A DNA stretch of 64,000 nucleotides. Source: Amphiura filiformis (lineage: Eukaryota > Echinodermata > Ophiuroidea > Amphilepidida > Amphiuridae). Positions 23,046 through 33,225 of this stretch are shown here, in pieces (positions within the stretch are counted from its first letter, which is position 1; each line of letters starts with the position of its first letter). Under the pieces are notes generated by a model, which was not told where the DNA came from, did not search any database, and was given only the letters and a program-made list of their open reading frames with translations. A program made the position numbers and the translations under genes. The DNA lies in NCBI RefSeq assembly GCF_039555335.1, contig NC_092628.1, forward strand, positions 101,888,647-101,952,646, given 5' to 3'.

Positions 23046-23274
23046 CAGGCCCGTACGCAGGATTTTTTTTGGGGGGGTGCTGATTTTGAAAAAGTGAACT
23101 TTTTTTCAAGAGGGGGGAGGGTGATTTTGTGAAAAGTGGACTTTCTTCCCCAAATTTGGACCTTTTTCGACTGAAAAGGCGTAAAAATCTGAATTTTTTG
23201 CTCGCTACGCTCACAAATTGTCATATTTTGGGACTTTTTGTATACTATTTCAAATTTGGGGGGGTACAGGCCTG
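23046..23274. mobile_element. CAGGCCCGTACGCAGG element, perfect 8-bp target duplication
   Basis: CAGGCCCGTAC on the left mirrors GTACAGGCCTG on the right. CGTAATTT flanks both sides (23038-23045, 23275-23282). The core reads 'tgctgattttgaaaaagtg', 'ggacctttttcgactg' and 'ctcgctacgctcacaaattg', recognisable again at 33226, 34668 and 41790. Confidence 0.9.
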
Positions 23275-23568
23275 CGTAATTTAAATTTGGAGAAAGATTA
23301 GCAAACTAAGTAGGAAAATTAATAGAGTGTAAAATGTTTGTACATTTACAATAAGTACAGGGTCAGCTGTAAAATAATATTTCAGTTGGCGATGAACCCT
23401 GGCAATCACCAACAAAAATGAAAATCACTGGTATATAACCAACAACTTCATGTAAGAAATTGATTGATTTGACCCTAACCACCATATGCTAACATTACAA
23501 TCGGTCGAAGCTGATTCTGAAATGGATATTGTCTATTAGAATTGTAGGAAGGTTTTCTTTCACCAATG

Positions 23569-23662
23569 TTCACCATTAAGAGTAAAAATGAATTCACCAT
23601 TAAGAGTAAAAATGAATTCACCATTAAGAGTAAAAATGAATTCACCATTAAGAGTGAAAATG
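23569..23662 (+). repeat. 24-bp tandem repeat, about 4 copies
   Basis: Unit 'ttcaccattaagagtaaaaa' plus 'tgaa'. The first three units are nearly identical; the fourth has a base change (gtgaaaatg). Confidence 0.95.
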
Positions 23663-24127
23663 TATTCTCCTGCTGTTCAAGTGACTATACAGGTACATAT
23701 CAAAAGACCCCGAGTGGAAATGACATTTTAATATGCTAGATTAGGGATGCTTCTACTCTAGTGTCATTTTACTACAAAATGTCAACAAACATATTTGTCA
23801 GGCAGATAATACAGGACTGATTGGCATTCACTAGCGATGACCATGATGACTTGGGTATGATGGGAGAGATGATGCCGGGAGATGATGCAGAATACATGTA
23901 TGCATTTATGCTTTATAGGGTAGAACTTGGCTGATCTTGGTTCCATTTTTGACACAATTTAGTCAAATGTTAAGAATTCTTCAAAGAATGGTGCATACAT
24001 ACAAACAGTAAATGGAATAAAATAATGTTTGGGCAGGCCCGTACACTTTCAAGGCTGAAAGCACCCCAATATTATAAATTGTCATTTTTATCTTGTTTTT
24101 GCTTTTTTTGTTCGCTTTGTATGTAGG
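23663..24127. other. Intergenic
   Basis: Contains a lone 'gcaggcccgtacac' terminus near 24034. No other feature. Confidence 0.4.
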
Positions 24128-24132
24128 GCTTC

Positions 24133-24556
24133 CAGTGGCGTAGCCAGCTTTCTTGGTCAGGGGTGGCCAAATAAAATTTCAGGGGGCATAGACGAAAAAA
24201 AGAAGTAGTTGCATCATACAATACATATGCCGGTTTTGTTTTTGATAAAGACTGTACATGTCTTCGAGCTTTCCAAAATGCTCTATTGGGGTAATGTGTG
24301 CACGCACAAGCCGCGCAGCGCGCACAATTTTTGTACTTTACACTATTTTCGCCCATTAGCAGGATAAAAGGGCTTTATTGTGACAATGTGCGCATGCAGC
24401 GCAATTTTTTTTGTATATTACACTATTTTGGCCCATGATTGGGGTGAATTTTGGTGGAAAAGGGTCTCCTTGCCCTTTTTCTATTCCTTTGCCCTGCAGA
24501 TTTTTTCTTTCATTTTTGACAGGGGGGCACTCTGCCCCCAGCTGGCTACGCTACTG
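24133..24556. mobile_element. CAGTGGCGTAGCCAGC element, perfect 5-bp target duplication
   Basis: CAGTGGCGTAGCCAGC mirrors GCTGGCTACGCTACTG with one mismatch. GCTTC flanks both sides (24128-24132, 24557-24561). The core has a direct repeat of 'acactatttt(c/g)gccca' around 24345 and 24425. Confidence 0.9.
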
Positions 24557-24589
24557 GCTTCCCTTTAATTTAGTGCTTTTTGCCAAATG

Positions 24590-24625
24590 TAAATATAAAT
24601 AAATAAATAAAATAAATAAATAAAT
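24590..24625 (+). repeat. (AAAT)n microsatellite
   Basis: Nine or so 'aaat' units with one extra A. Confidence 0.9.
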
Positions 24626-24726
24626 TTGATATAGCGGGCTAATAACAGGAAAATAATAGCTGCCTTTGCCAACTTTCTGCAGCCCAAAATGAAAATAAAT
24701 TGAACTTATCATTTTGTATGATCCCC

Positions 24727-25174
24727 GGCCCCTTAACTCCACTCAAAAGTTGACAACCATGAGAGTTACCAAATTGCGTGGAATAGGGGTTATTTTTTGA
24801 CCAGGAGCAAAATAGGGGGGTATTTAATTTGCTCTGTCCATGGAATTTGACAGTGAAATCAGCAAAATAGGGGTATTTAATTTGCACTGTCCGCGAAATT
24901 TGGATAAAAGTGGTACTTGAGAAAATCCAGAAATTTTATGTCAATATTTAGTGTCATTGATAAGGGGTGTTTGAAATTGTAATCATTGAAAAAGTGTGTT
25001 TTTTAAATTCTGGTCATTGAAAACCACAAAAAAGGGGTTGTTTTTGGCCAAATTTTGTCCTCGATTTTGCATGAAAAAGGGGAGTAAATTTGATGAAAAA
25101 TCATTGCAAAGGGGGCCTTGAAAAGATTTGGTAACTCTCATGGCTGTCAACTTTTGTGTTGAGTTGGGGGGGCG
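24727..25174. mobile_element. 'caactcaacacaaaagttga' element, copy 2
   Basis: Left 'actcaaaagttgacaaccat' plus 'gagagttaccaaat' mirrors the right 'atttggtaactctcatgg' plus 'ctgtcaacttttgtgttgag'. The core matches 10773-11178 inverted. Inverted repeats about 40 bp. Confidence 0.85.
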
Positions 25175-25396
25175 GGTATGATCACTGAAAACAAATGGCA
25201 ATTGAAGCTTTACAAAAGTTGCCTATTTTATGTTCTGGTGTTTTTTTAGAAAATCCAGGAAAAGACAATTGAGGGAGAAATGAATTTTAAACAGATCTCC
25301 GGCAACAAAACTAGTACCTAATATCAGGGCTGTCAACTCTCACGCATTGGCCGTGAGTCTCACACATTTGGTTACTATATTTTCTCATGGTCTCAC

Positions 25397-25920
25397 CAGG
25401 CGCGTAGCAAGCGGGGGGACAGGGTGGACAAAGTCTATGGGCCCGAGGGTTCAGGGGCCCCGAGCACAAAAGTGACAATTAAATAAGGGCTGATAATGGA
25501 GAGCAGTGACGGATTTTTATACCATTGGGCCAGATGGGCCCGGGTCCAACGCCAAAAATTTGGGGGCCCCAAAATTGCCCTATGCATCTTTCTTTTAAAC
25601 CCAATAACAACATGTTTTTTGGTCAAAATAGGACAAAATTGTAAAATTGTCAGCGCTTCGAGCAAATTCTAATGGCACAGTTCATATTGATCAGGGGCCA
25701 AAATAGTCTGAAATGGGGCCGAAATTGAATGGAACAAAATATTAGTTAAACCAAAACTTGGCCACTGACATGTGCACATGCCTTCCTCGGCACGTGAGTT
25801 CGGGCCTCCAAATTTTGGCCTAGTCCAGGGCTCCCATAAGGTAGGCTATATCCCACCCTGGTTAAAAGGGCCCGTACTGCTCCTTGTACATGGGCCCCTG
25901 ATGCTCTTGCTACGCCCCTG
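25397..25920. mobile_element. CAGGCGCGTAGCAAGC element, copy 1, perfect 8-bp target duplication
   Basis: Ends 'caggcgcgtagcaag' and 'cttgctacgcccctg' are inverted. GGTCTCAC flanks both sides (25389-25396, 25921-25928). Blocks 'gggttcaggggcc', 'ttaaataagggctgataatg' and 'ctatgcatctttctttt' are shared with 34926-35465. An internal CAG end ('cagtgacggattt', 25506) suggests an older inserted element. Confidence 0.92.
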
Positions 25921-26479
25921 GGTCTCACGCCAAGCTAGTATAATCTCAGGCCTAGGTAGTACTAGTAAATATCCCGCAAAGATTGTGAACAAAATTGTGA
26001 ACATACACAAGTGTAAAGGCCAAACACAACAATGAACTTCTGTTTGATTCCCTATGCGCACTGTGATATGTAGGCTAAAGGCCCGGTCACACTATGACGG
26101 ACGATAAGCAACGAAAGGTGACGAACGTGAAAATCACAAAATGTTGACGGCAAAGCGACGACAAAAAGAGGAAAAACAAGATTCGCTGACGAGTGGGAAC
26201 GACCTTTAGCGACAACACGACGGCAAGGGACGAAAGGCTGCGGCAGGAAACGGAGACTAGCGACCAAAACCGGACGTTGTCTGGGCGGTGAGTGACGAAG
26301 TCTTGACGGAGCCCGACAACAAGCAACGAGGTCAGACGGCTGGCAGCGGATTTGCTTGGCAAGGAACGACCGCTGACGGTGGATTGCGGTGATGATGACG
26401 TGACTCAGCAGCCGATATCAAAGCCTGTGTGTGTGCGGGTCGTATAGTCCCCTTTGACGTTCCCACTCTTCACAACGTT

Positions 26480-26870
26480 CTGATCATCCACTCAAAAATA
26501 TGAATATCAATAATAATCAAAAATATTAACATCAATATCAACATAAATATCAATTATTATAATCAAAGATATTAATATCAATATCAATAATAATAACAAA
26601 ATACTACACGTATCAAAAATAATCAAAAAAATTAATATAAATATCAATAGGAATCAAAATATTAAAATCAACATTAATAATAATCCAAACTATTATATCA
26701 ATATCAATATATCAATAATTATCAAAAATATTATCATCAATATCAATAATAATAAAAATTTTTAATATCAGTATCAATAATAATCACAAATATTAACATC
26801 AATATCACTAACAATATCAATAATAATCAGAAATATTAATATTTTTGATTATTATTGATATTATTTTCTT
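26480..26870. repeat. Imperfect AT-rich tandem repeat inside the foldback element
   Basis: Units around 'aatatcaataataatcaaaa' repeat about 15 times with drift. It ends in a small palindrome 'aatattaat...atttttgattattatt'. Confidence 0.85.
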
Positions 26871-26974
26871 TTTATATGAAATTTTAGAATTGCATCGTGC
26901 CGGGTAGTCTATTGAAATCGAACTGACGTCAATAAAACGTCAAACATCGCACAAAAAGACTTGATTAGAATTTA

Positions 26975-27760
26975 CAGTCACTCATCGTGAGTTGCCGTTA
27001 GTTGTCGCTGAGAATCCGTTAGCGACTGCAGACGGCCGAAATTATTCGTCGGGAAATTTTCAACATGTTGAAAATTTTATGACGACAAAAAAGTAGTTGT
27101 GATTCCGTTCAAATTTCGTTGGAGACCGCAACCCTCATTTCTTTGACGTTTCCATACCGTGCGAAGCCGTCTCTAGTCGTTTTGAGGTCGTCACAATTTC
27201 GTTGGTAGTCGTTGTCAACGACCATAAAAAAGACTTGATTAATTTCTACAATCCTACAAATGCATATATCTATTTCATGAATCGCACAAAAGTTTAAAAT
27301 CGTTGACCATCGTTTAAAAATCGTAACTCCATCGCAGACCACCGTTTCAATGCCGCAGGTACTGTAAACGATGCTCGCAAACAATATCCGTCACTCTCCG
27401 GACAAAAAGTCACTGTCGCACCAAGATCGTTACAATTTCGTTGCTTGCGCGCAGCGTGTCGTCAGGGTTCGAGATGTGGCGCCGCTTACCGTTGTTTATT
27501 CGTCAATGGTCGTTGACAACGACTACCAACGAAATTGTGGCGACCTCAAAGCGACTAGAGACGGCTTCGCACGGTATGGAAACGTCAAAGAAATGAGGGT
27601 TGCGGTCTCCAACGAAACTTGAACGGAATCACAACTACTTTTTGTCGTCACAAAATTTTCAACATGTTGAAAATTTCAAGACGAATAATTTCGGCAGTCT
27701 GCGGTCGCTGAAGGATCGTCAGCGACAACTAACGGCAACCCACGATGAGTGGCGGTAAAT
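26975..27760. repeat. Internal inverted repeat, arms about 240-250 bp
   Basis: The left arm 26975-27224 and right arm 27506-27760 are reverse complements at roughly 90% by eye, sharing 'tcgttgacaacgactaccaa', 'gagacggcttcgcacggt' and 'aaaattttcaacatgttgaa'. The same 30-residue peptide therefore appears in frames on both strands, which marks those frames as artefacts. Confidence 0.88.
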
Positions 27761-27830
27761 TCAAAATTGCAATTCGCAGCTTAACGTCGCTTGCCGTTCA
27801 CCCCTATTCGTCACAGTGTGACCGGGCCTT

Positions 27831-28061
27831 AAGCAGTTGCATTGCATTCCAAGAAATTCCACATATCATGTACCATTTAAACACTTGTCATTGTTTTCCC
27901 CCATTGCTGTTTTTCTGAGCTTTTCTGCTTCGTTTAGTTCGGTATTATGATGGCTTGAATAAATTGCAATATGATATTGATGCTTGTCTGAGATATGAGG
28001 GAAAAGAAAATACAAATTTCCTTGACATTGTATGAATGTGTTGTTGAGATTTGCTTGAAAT
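27831..28061. other. Intergenic spacer
   Basis: No supported feature. Confidence 0.35.
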
Positions 28062-28320
28062 CATAGGCTTAGGAAGATGTTCAACATGGGGGGGGCTGAA
28101 ACTTGAAACAAATTTTGTGGGGCCATACTGGGGGTGCGCGAGGGGGTCGTAGTCAGAAAATTTTGCAAAATATAGGTCACAAAGACCACTTTTCCCTCTA
28201 TTTTATCACAATTTTTTTAGTTCACCTAGGATTGGGGGGGGGGCTGAAAGGTGTTCCAGCCCCAACACCAAAATTATTGAGGGGGCTGAGCCTCAAGCCC
28301 CCCCGGTTCCTAAGCCTATG
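28062..28320. mobile_element. CATAGGCTTAGGAA element, perfect 5-bp target duplication
   Basis: CATAGGCTTAGGAA mirrors TTCCTAAGCCTATG. GAAAT flanks both sides (28057-28061, 28321-28325). G8 near the left end, G9 in the core and C7 near the right end. Confidence 0.9.
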
Positions 28321-28370
28321 GAAATGTTAACACACCAGCCTACAGAGATATCACAGTACTTTCCTGGAGT

Positions 28371-28659
28371 ATATGTGTACATCCATATCAAAACGATGCA
28401 CTTGTCGGATGCTACATGTGTCTCATTTCACATAATAGCTAGGAATACAGAACAGACTCAATTCAAGTGGAGGTCACTTCAAATCATCCCCAAGTGATAT
28501 GGTTAAGGAATGTTCTCTGTATTCCTAAACCATGTGACTTGGGGATGATTTGAAGTGACCTCCACTTGAAATGAGTGGTATTCATTCCAAGCTATTATGT
28601 GAAATGAGACACATGTAGCAGCCGACAAGTGCATCCTTTTGATATGGATGTACACATAT
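28371..28659. mobile_element. Long hairpin element, arms about 135 bp
   Basis: 'atatgtgtacatccatatca' is mirrored by 'tgatatggatgtacacatat', 'ctacatgtgtctcatttcac' by its reverse at about 28600, and 'caagtggaggtcacttcaaa' by its reverse at about 28550. A few indels; short central loop around 28500. Confidence 0.9.
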
Positions 28660-28995
28660 TTGATACAAATAAAATTAATCATAAATAAATCTCATTTCAA
28701 TGTTAAATGTAAACAAAATCCTAATACATGTAAGGGGAGCAGAATCATGCATGATTGATCAAAATTCAATACATATCGGGGTTTGTTAGTGCTCAGCAGC
28801 TGCCTAAATACCAAGCATTCAAATTTAAATAGATTATTATGAAGTGTACTGAAAATGAGCAATAAAATAATGCAGGGTAATATGGAATCAAACATTTGCT
28901 ATTCAAAAAAGGCACAATGATATAAAACCATATACTAAGTGCAGTCCAATTGCCACAATTTATTTGGGGGAGGGGGAAGGGTGTATCAGGGTTAC

Positions 28996-29072
28996 TCCTT
29001 CATATAATTATACACAAAATTAGGGTTAGTTTAGGGTTAGGATTAGCTTACACGAAATAAGTACATGAAGGA
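28996..29072 (+). repeat. Short palindromic element with TTAGGG-like core, copy 2
   Basis: Same ends and core as 9347-9428: 'tccttcatataattatacac', 'ttagggttagtttagggtta', 'cgaaataagtacatgaagga'. Confidence 0.75.
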
Positions 29073-29086
29073 CCGACCTGTATCAG

Positions 29087-29236
29087 CAGTGATGTGCGCA
29101 GCACATTGAAAGTAGGGGGGGGGACAGGTTGTTCAGTTCCCCGAATGGAGTCTGATTTAGGTGTGTAAGGTACGGTTTTAGCGTTTTCCCCCGAATTACC
29201 AACCAAAGTAGGGGGTCACATTTGCACACGCCACTG
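29087..29236. mobile_element. CAGTGATGTGCGCA element, perfect 8-bp target duplication
   Basis: Ends 'cagtgatgtgcgcagcaca' and 'tttgcacacgccactg' are inverted with mismatches. TGTATCAG flanks both sides (29079-29086, 29237-29244). G run just inside the left end. Confidence 0.85.
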
Positions 29237-29492
29237 TGTATCAGGCTCAAAATTTGACCTTTTGTGAATTTTCCTTCAAAAAAGATCAGACTTTTAAAAC
29301 TTTTTAGAGAAAAAAATTGGCATTTTGTGGGATGTGTTCTTTCAAAAACTCACTTGTTCATGTGTGTACACTACACATGCCCCCTCCTATGTGTAAACTA
29401 GCAAAAGTTTGCACCAAAAAGCAAGGGTTTTGTCTTTACAGCATGTTTGGAAAACATACGACATTGTTAAAGGACTTAGGCCCTAATCCTTT

Positions 29493-29741
29493 TATATGTG
29501 ACCGTACACCACGAATGAGCCGTAAATGTCCTCAATTGTATTCTGAGTTACAGTGTAAAATGGGCATGAAGGTCATATTCATAGGTATTTCAATTTGGTG
29601 CTACGTGTATCTCATTTAATGAGATACACGTAGCACCAAATTGAGGTACCTATGAATACGACCTTCATGCCCATTTTACACTGTAACTCAGAATACAATT
29701 GAGGACATTTACGGCTCATTCGTGGTGTACGGTCACATATA
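29493..29741. repeat. Near-perfect 249-bp palindrome, 124-bp arms, 1-nt loop
   Basis: Arms 29493-29616 and 29618-29741 are reverse complements with three mismatches that I can count ('tcata' versus 'tcgta', 'tattt' versus 'tacct'). Ends 'tatatgtgaccgtacaccac'. Such arms are typical of a recent foldback element or a hairpin RNA locus. Confidence 0.93.
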
Positions 29742-30097
29742 AGCTTGTATGTTTAACTTTGCAACAAGACTGACATGCAATGGAAGTACATTGTAGCATT
29801 TTGCAACCATTTTGTTGTCAAGCATAGCCTTGTATCCTGCTCACATTGGATGACATTTACTTCAAGTACTCAAACAGATAGTTGACATTTTGGGTGGATC
29901 AATTGGCTTCATTCTGATGAGATTTTGGGTGATGCTTCACACGGCTATCAAATTTGAAATAATATTCACAGCAGTGCTGTAAAAAGTATTATTACTAGTA
30001 TTTTGATCAATGTTTGAGGGAGACAGCAAGCCCGTTGCCAGGATTGTTGGGGGGGGGGGTGGAGCTAAAGTTGATCTTTTGTTGTACTTCACTGCCT
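29742..30097. other. Intergenic with a lone 'cccgttgccaggatt' + G11 terminus
   Basis: 30030-30060 looks like one end of a CAG...CTG element whose partner end I could not find. Confidence 0.5.
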
Positions 30098-30105
30098 TTT
30101 GTGCA

Positions 30106-30267
30106 CAGTAGTGTTGCCAGCACTTTTTTAGAGGGGAGGGGGCAAAGGCAATTAACTTTCAAGTTGAAACAATTAGATGAAAATGATCCAAAAATGACCT
30201 AAAATCTTATTACTAGGGCAGTCAGCGCTAGGGAGGGGGGGGGGGGTCTCCCCTTGCAACACCACTG
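30106..30267. mobile_element. CAGTAGTGTTGCCAGC element, perfect 8-bp target duplication
   Basis: Ends 'cagtagtgttgccagc' and 'cttgcaacaccactg' are inverted with mismatches. TTTGTGCA flanks both sides (30098-30105, 30268-30275). A G-rich block lies inside each end. Confidence 0.85.
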
Positions 30268-30275
30268 TTTGTGCA

Positions 30276-30738
30276 TACATACTGCCACAAAGTATGCTTC
30301 CACACTTGTTCCAAATATTTATCTGTTTGTCTTATAAATAAAACTACATTTAAACATGGGTGAGCTCCTGGTTTATGTATGAAATTTGTTGTTTGTTTGT
30401 ATGTATTTCATATCAAAACAATACCCTACAGTACATTTGATGCATGTAACATTTGAAGTTTTGGAAATGTTCAAAGCATGATATAAAATGGCTGTCCTAT
30501 ACACTCAGCCTCACCTTAAAGGAAATCATGCACCATAAGATGCCTGAAGAAAATGAGATTATTATCATCAAAAGACTTAATACAATGTTATTATTTGATG
30601 TTTCTGTCATGAAATTGGTCTAGCTTGATCTGTTACTATGGCAACTGAGTAGAGGAAAAATAAAAACAACCAATAAATCTAGGTATTACTGCTGCCTCAC
30701 CATTGAACATCATGTCTTAAGGCAGATGTATACTCCAT
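30276..30738. other. Intergenic
   Basis: No supported feature. Confidence 0.35.
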
Positions 30739-31040
30739 TTTGGTAGGGGTGGGGTGTGCCGCACTCTGTATCGAACTTTGACTGATATTTGGCAAAATAG
30801 GGGCTTGATGAACTCAATTTTCAACATTTTTAGGGGTTTTGTGAACTAAAATTGGGCCAAATTATATGCTTTGGAGCATCAAAATATCAAAATGTTCCAA
30901 ATTTGGGCTACAATTGTCAGAATTTGATTTTGAGGCTCAAAGTACTGGAACAAGTTCCAAAAAGTGGGTCTTATCGTTTTAAGGAACAACCAGAGAGCCT
31001 GAAAAAGGGACCCTTGACTGCCGCACACATACCCATACCA
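30739..31040 (+). mobile_element. TGGTANGGGT...ACCCATACCA inverted-repeat element
   Basis: Left 'tttggtaggggtggggtgtg' plus 'ccgcac' mirrors 'ccgcacacatacccatacca'. A decayed copy is at 7180-7485. Confidence 0.7.
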
Positions 31041-31107
31041 CAGTGGCGTAGCATAGGTCATCACATTGGGGGTGGGGCACCGCCCATGATGGGGGTGGGG
31101 GGCACTG
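31041..31107. mobile_element. Short CAGTGGCGTAGCA...CACTG element or fragment
   Basis: Starts CAGTGGCGTAGCATAGGTCA and contains 'gcccatgatgggggtggggg', as does 41293-41455. It abuts 30739-31040. The right boundary is uncertain and no duplication was found. Confidence 0.5.
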
Positions 31108-31830
31108 GGTGTCCATACACTTTGTTAGCAAACTCACTTGTACATTTATGTTTTAGGCATGTAAAACTATTTTGAAAACAAAATTTCAGAAGTTCATTTC
31201 ATCTCATTGCATCAATACCATTGTCAAATAGGTGAGATGTAGATGTCATTTAAAACAAAGCGTTGATGACTGTGATGCACATTTGTGAAAAACGTAACCT
31301 TTATAGTTATTCAGAATTCCTGTGTATCGATGAGAGGGTAGGGTTTTGTGCTAGATTTTGGGTAAAATTTTCTGTTGTCTTAACATTATGTGAGTTAAAC
31401 ACTCACTTTCATAATGGCATATTCATCTAAACCTCACAAAAACCCTGAACTATATTCACTGTTTTTACACCGCCACGTAATGCACGTAGCCCTTTGTTAC
31501 TGAACCATGCACCGACTCTGACTGCTTATTATTAATTTGTGGGCTTAGAGCCAGAATTGGTTGTCCACTTTAGGTTGGTTATTTTAGTATCCACCATTTT
31601 TTCAAAATATTGAAGTACCCTGGATTTCATGTTTACCTGTTGCTTTTCAAACTAAATCAGAATTAGATTATCTACCATAAATAGATCTTCTCTCTAGCTC
31701 CTAGTCTAGGATCTATGACCAAAAGTGCAAATTAATATTTCTTCGTGTTTGACATACTGCTTTTTTCTTTAAAATTATTAAATCTTCACATTTACCATTC
31801 AAACTGTGTAGTTATGCAGCTTTCAAGATG
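31108..31830. other. Intergenic
   Basis: No supported feature. Confidence 0.35.
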
Positions 31831-32284
31831 CACAATCCAGAGAGGGAGATTATATAGGGAGGGGGATTACAGTGGAGGGGTGGCACAAAACAGGGAGGGG
31901 GACCACAGGGAGGGGTGGCACAATCCAGGGAAGGGGACCACAGGGGAGGGGTGGCATAATCCAAGGAGGGGGACCACAGGGGGGGTGGCACAATCCAGGG
32001 AGGGGGGACCACAGGGGAGGGGTGGCATAATCCAAGGAGGGGGACCACAGGGGAGGGGTGGCACAATCCAGGGAGGGGGACCACAGGGGAGGGGTGGCAT
32101 AATCCAAGGAGGGGGACCACAGGGGAGGGGTGGCACAATCCAGGGAGGGGGACCACAGGGAGGGGTGGCACAATCCAGGAGGGGGACCACAGGGATGGGT
32201 GGCACAATCCAAGGAGGGGATCACAAGGGATTGGTGGCACAATCCAGGGAGGGAGACCACAGTACAGGGGAGGGTGGCACAAGC
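31831..32284 (+). repeat. G-rich 36-bp minisatellite, about 12 copies
   Basis: Unit contains 'ggggaccacaggggaggggt' followed by 'ggcacaatccagg'. Because 36 is a multiple of 3 and stops are rare, frames stay open on both strands (up to 249 codons, Gly/Gln repeats); this is a repeat artefact. Several G4-G6 runs per unit. Confidence 0.95.
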
Positions 32285-33217
32285 CCTTGCAAAATTTGGT
32301 GTACCAAACACCAATTGGCAGGTATTCCAAGCAGTGGTGTCAAAAGATTGTTTGCTTGTTCTCCACCAACTGACCCTAATCTAGAAAATCTGAAAAAGTT
32401 TTATTTTTGTTTTACTGTACAAATGAATACCGACCCTAATTTTTTAAATTCCAGAAAAAGTTTTTTTTTCTTTCAACATTTTGACATCCTGTAAACTTTT
32501 TTTACAGTTTCTACACACTTCTATTAAAACTGTTTTAAAAACATGAATGAAGTGGTATACAGAAGAGAAATATCCCAACTATTTTGGGCTACTTATTAAG
32601 TTAATTAAAGGCATACAGTCATGTTTTGGCTATGAAAAAAAAATCCAGACTGACCGACCCAATACTGAGAAAGTTGTGGAGGGACAAGCAAACAATCTTT
32701 TTTTGCCTAATACTGTAAAAGTGGAAATTTTTTTTTTGTACATTTAATTTTTTGTTATTTGCCAATTTTGAACTATTTAGCTCAGCAATTCTCAGCTTAA
32801 CTGTATACAAAAGGAATTTATTTGCACATTGAAATTTTCACAGTAGCCCCTTGTTTGTAGAATGCAAAAACAGTAATTCAAAAGTACACTACTGCTACTC
32901 TATATACAGTAGTGTACATGCACACACCATTTCTCAATTACTTTTCATCAGATAATTTGTCTAGATCTGTTCAACTCATTGAATTCATTTGTGATACAAG
33001 TTGCTACATAGCATCGTTCAGCAAATGCAAGGCCCATTGAAATGATATTCTGGATATGAAATTTTGACACACACACAGCATCTATTCTAGATCTCTGCTC
33101 TCACTACACACCCATAAAATATTAAACTAGGTGTTAATTACATGGTCAAATGAGGACAAGGTCACATTACATTGTTGGTTTTGATGATAGATATGGAATT
33201 ATTTCAATTGCTACATA
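32285..33217. other. Intergenic
   Basis: 'tactgtaaaagtggaaattt' near 32710 is a lone CGCG-family terminus. Otherwise nothing supported. Confidence 0.4.
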
Positions 33218-33225
33218 GGCTCACT

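Larger units (their letters stand above)
26078..27830. mobile_element. 1.75-kb foldback element with AAGGCCCGGTCACACT ends
   Basis: AAGGCCCGGTCACACTATGACG-type left end mirrors the right end that closes with AGTGTGACCGGGCCTT. The left third repeats 'gacg/acgacaa' words, an AT-rich simple-repeat block lies at 26480-26870, and the right half is a long internal inverted repeat. No transposase-like frame. No clear target duplication. Confidence 0.88.

Noticed and set aside
26480..26870. CRISPR-like array
   Set aside because: Units are imperfect AT-rich simple repeats without unique spacers, and the genome is eukaryotic.
27109..27622. Two opposite-strand frames encoding the same 30-residue peptide
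   Set aside because: Explained by the internal inverted repeat of the foldback element; the identical peptide on both strands is a palindrome artefact.
31745..32494. 249-codon + frame with Gly/Gln/Arg repeats, and 172-, 154- and 112-codon minus frames
   Set aside because: All are readings of the 36-bp minisatellite. They are open in several frames at once and have no family match or splice context.
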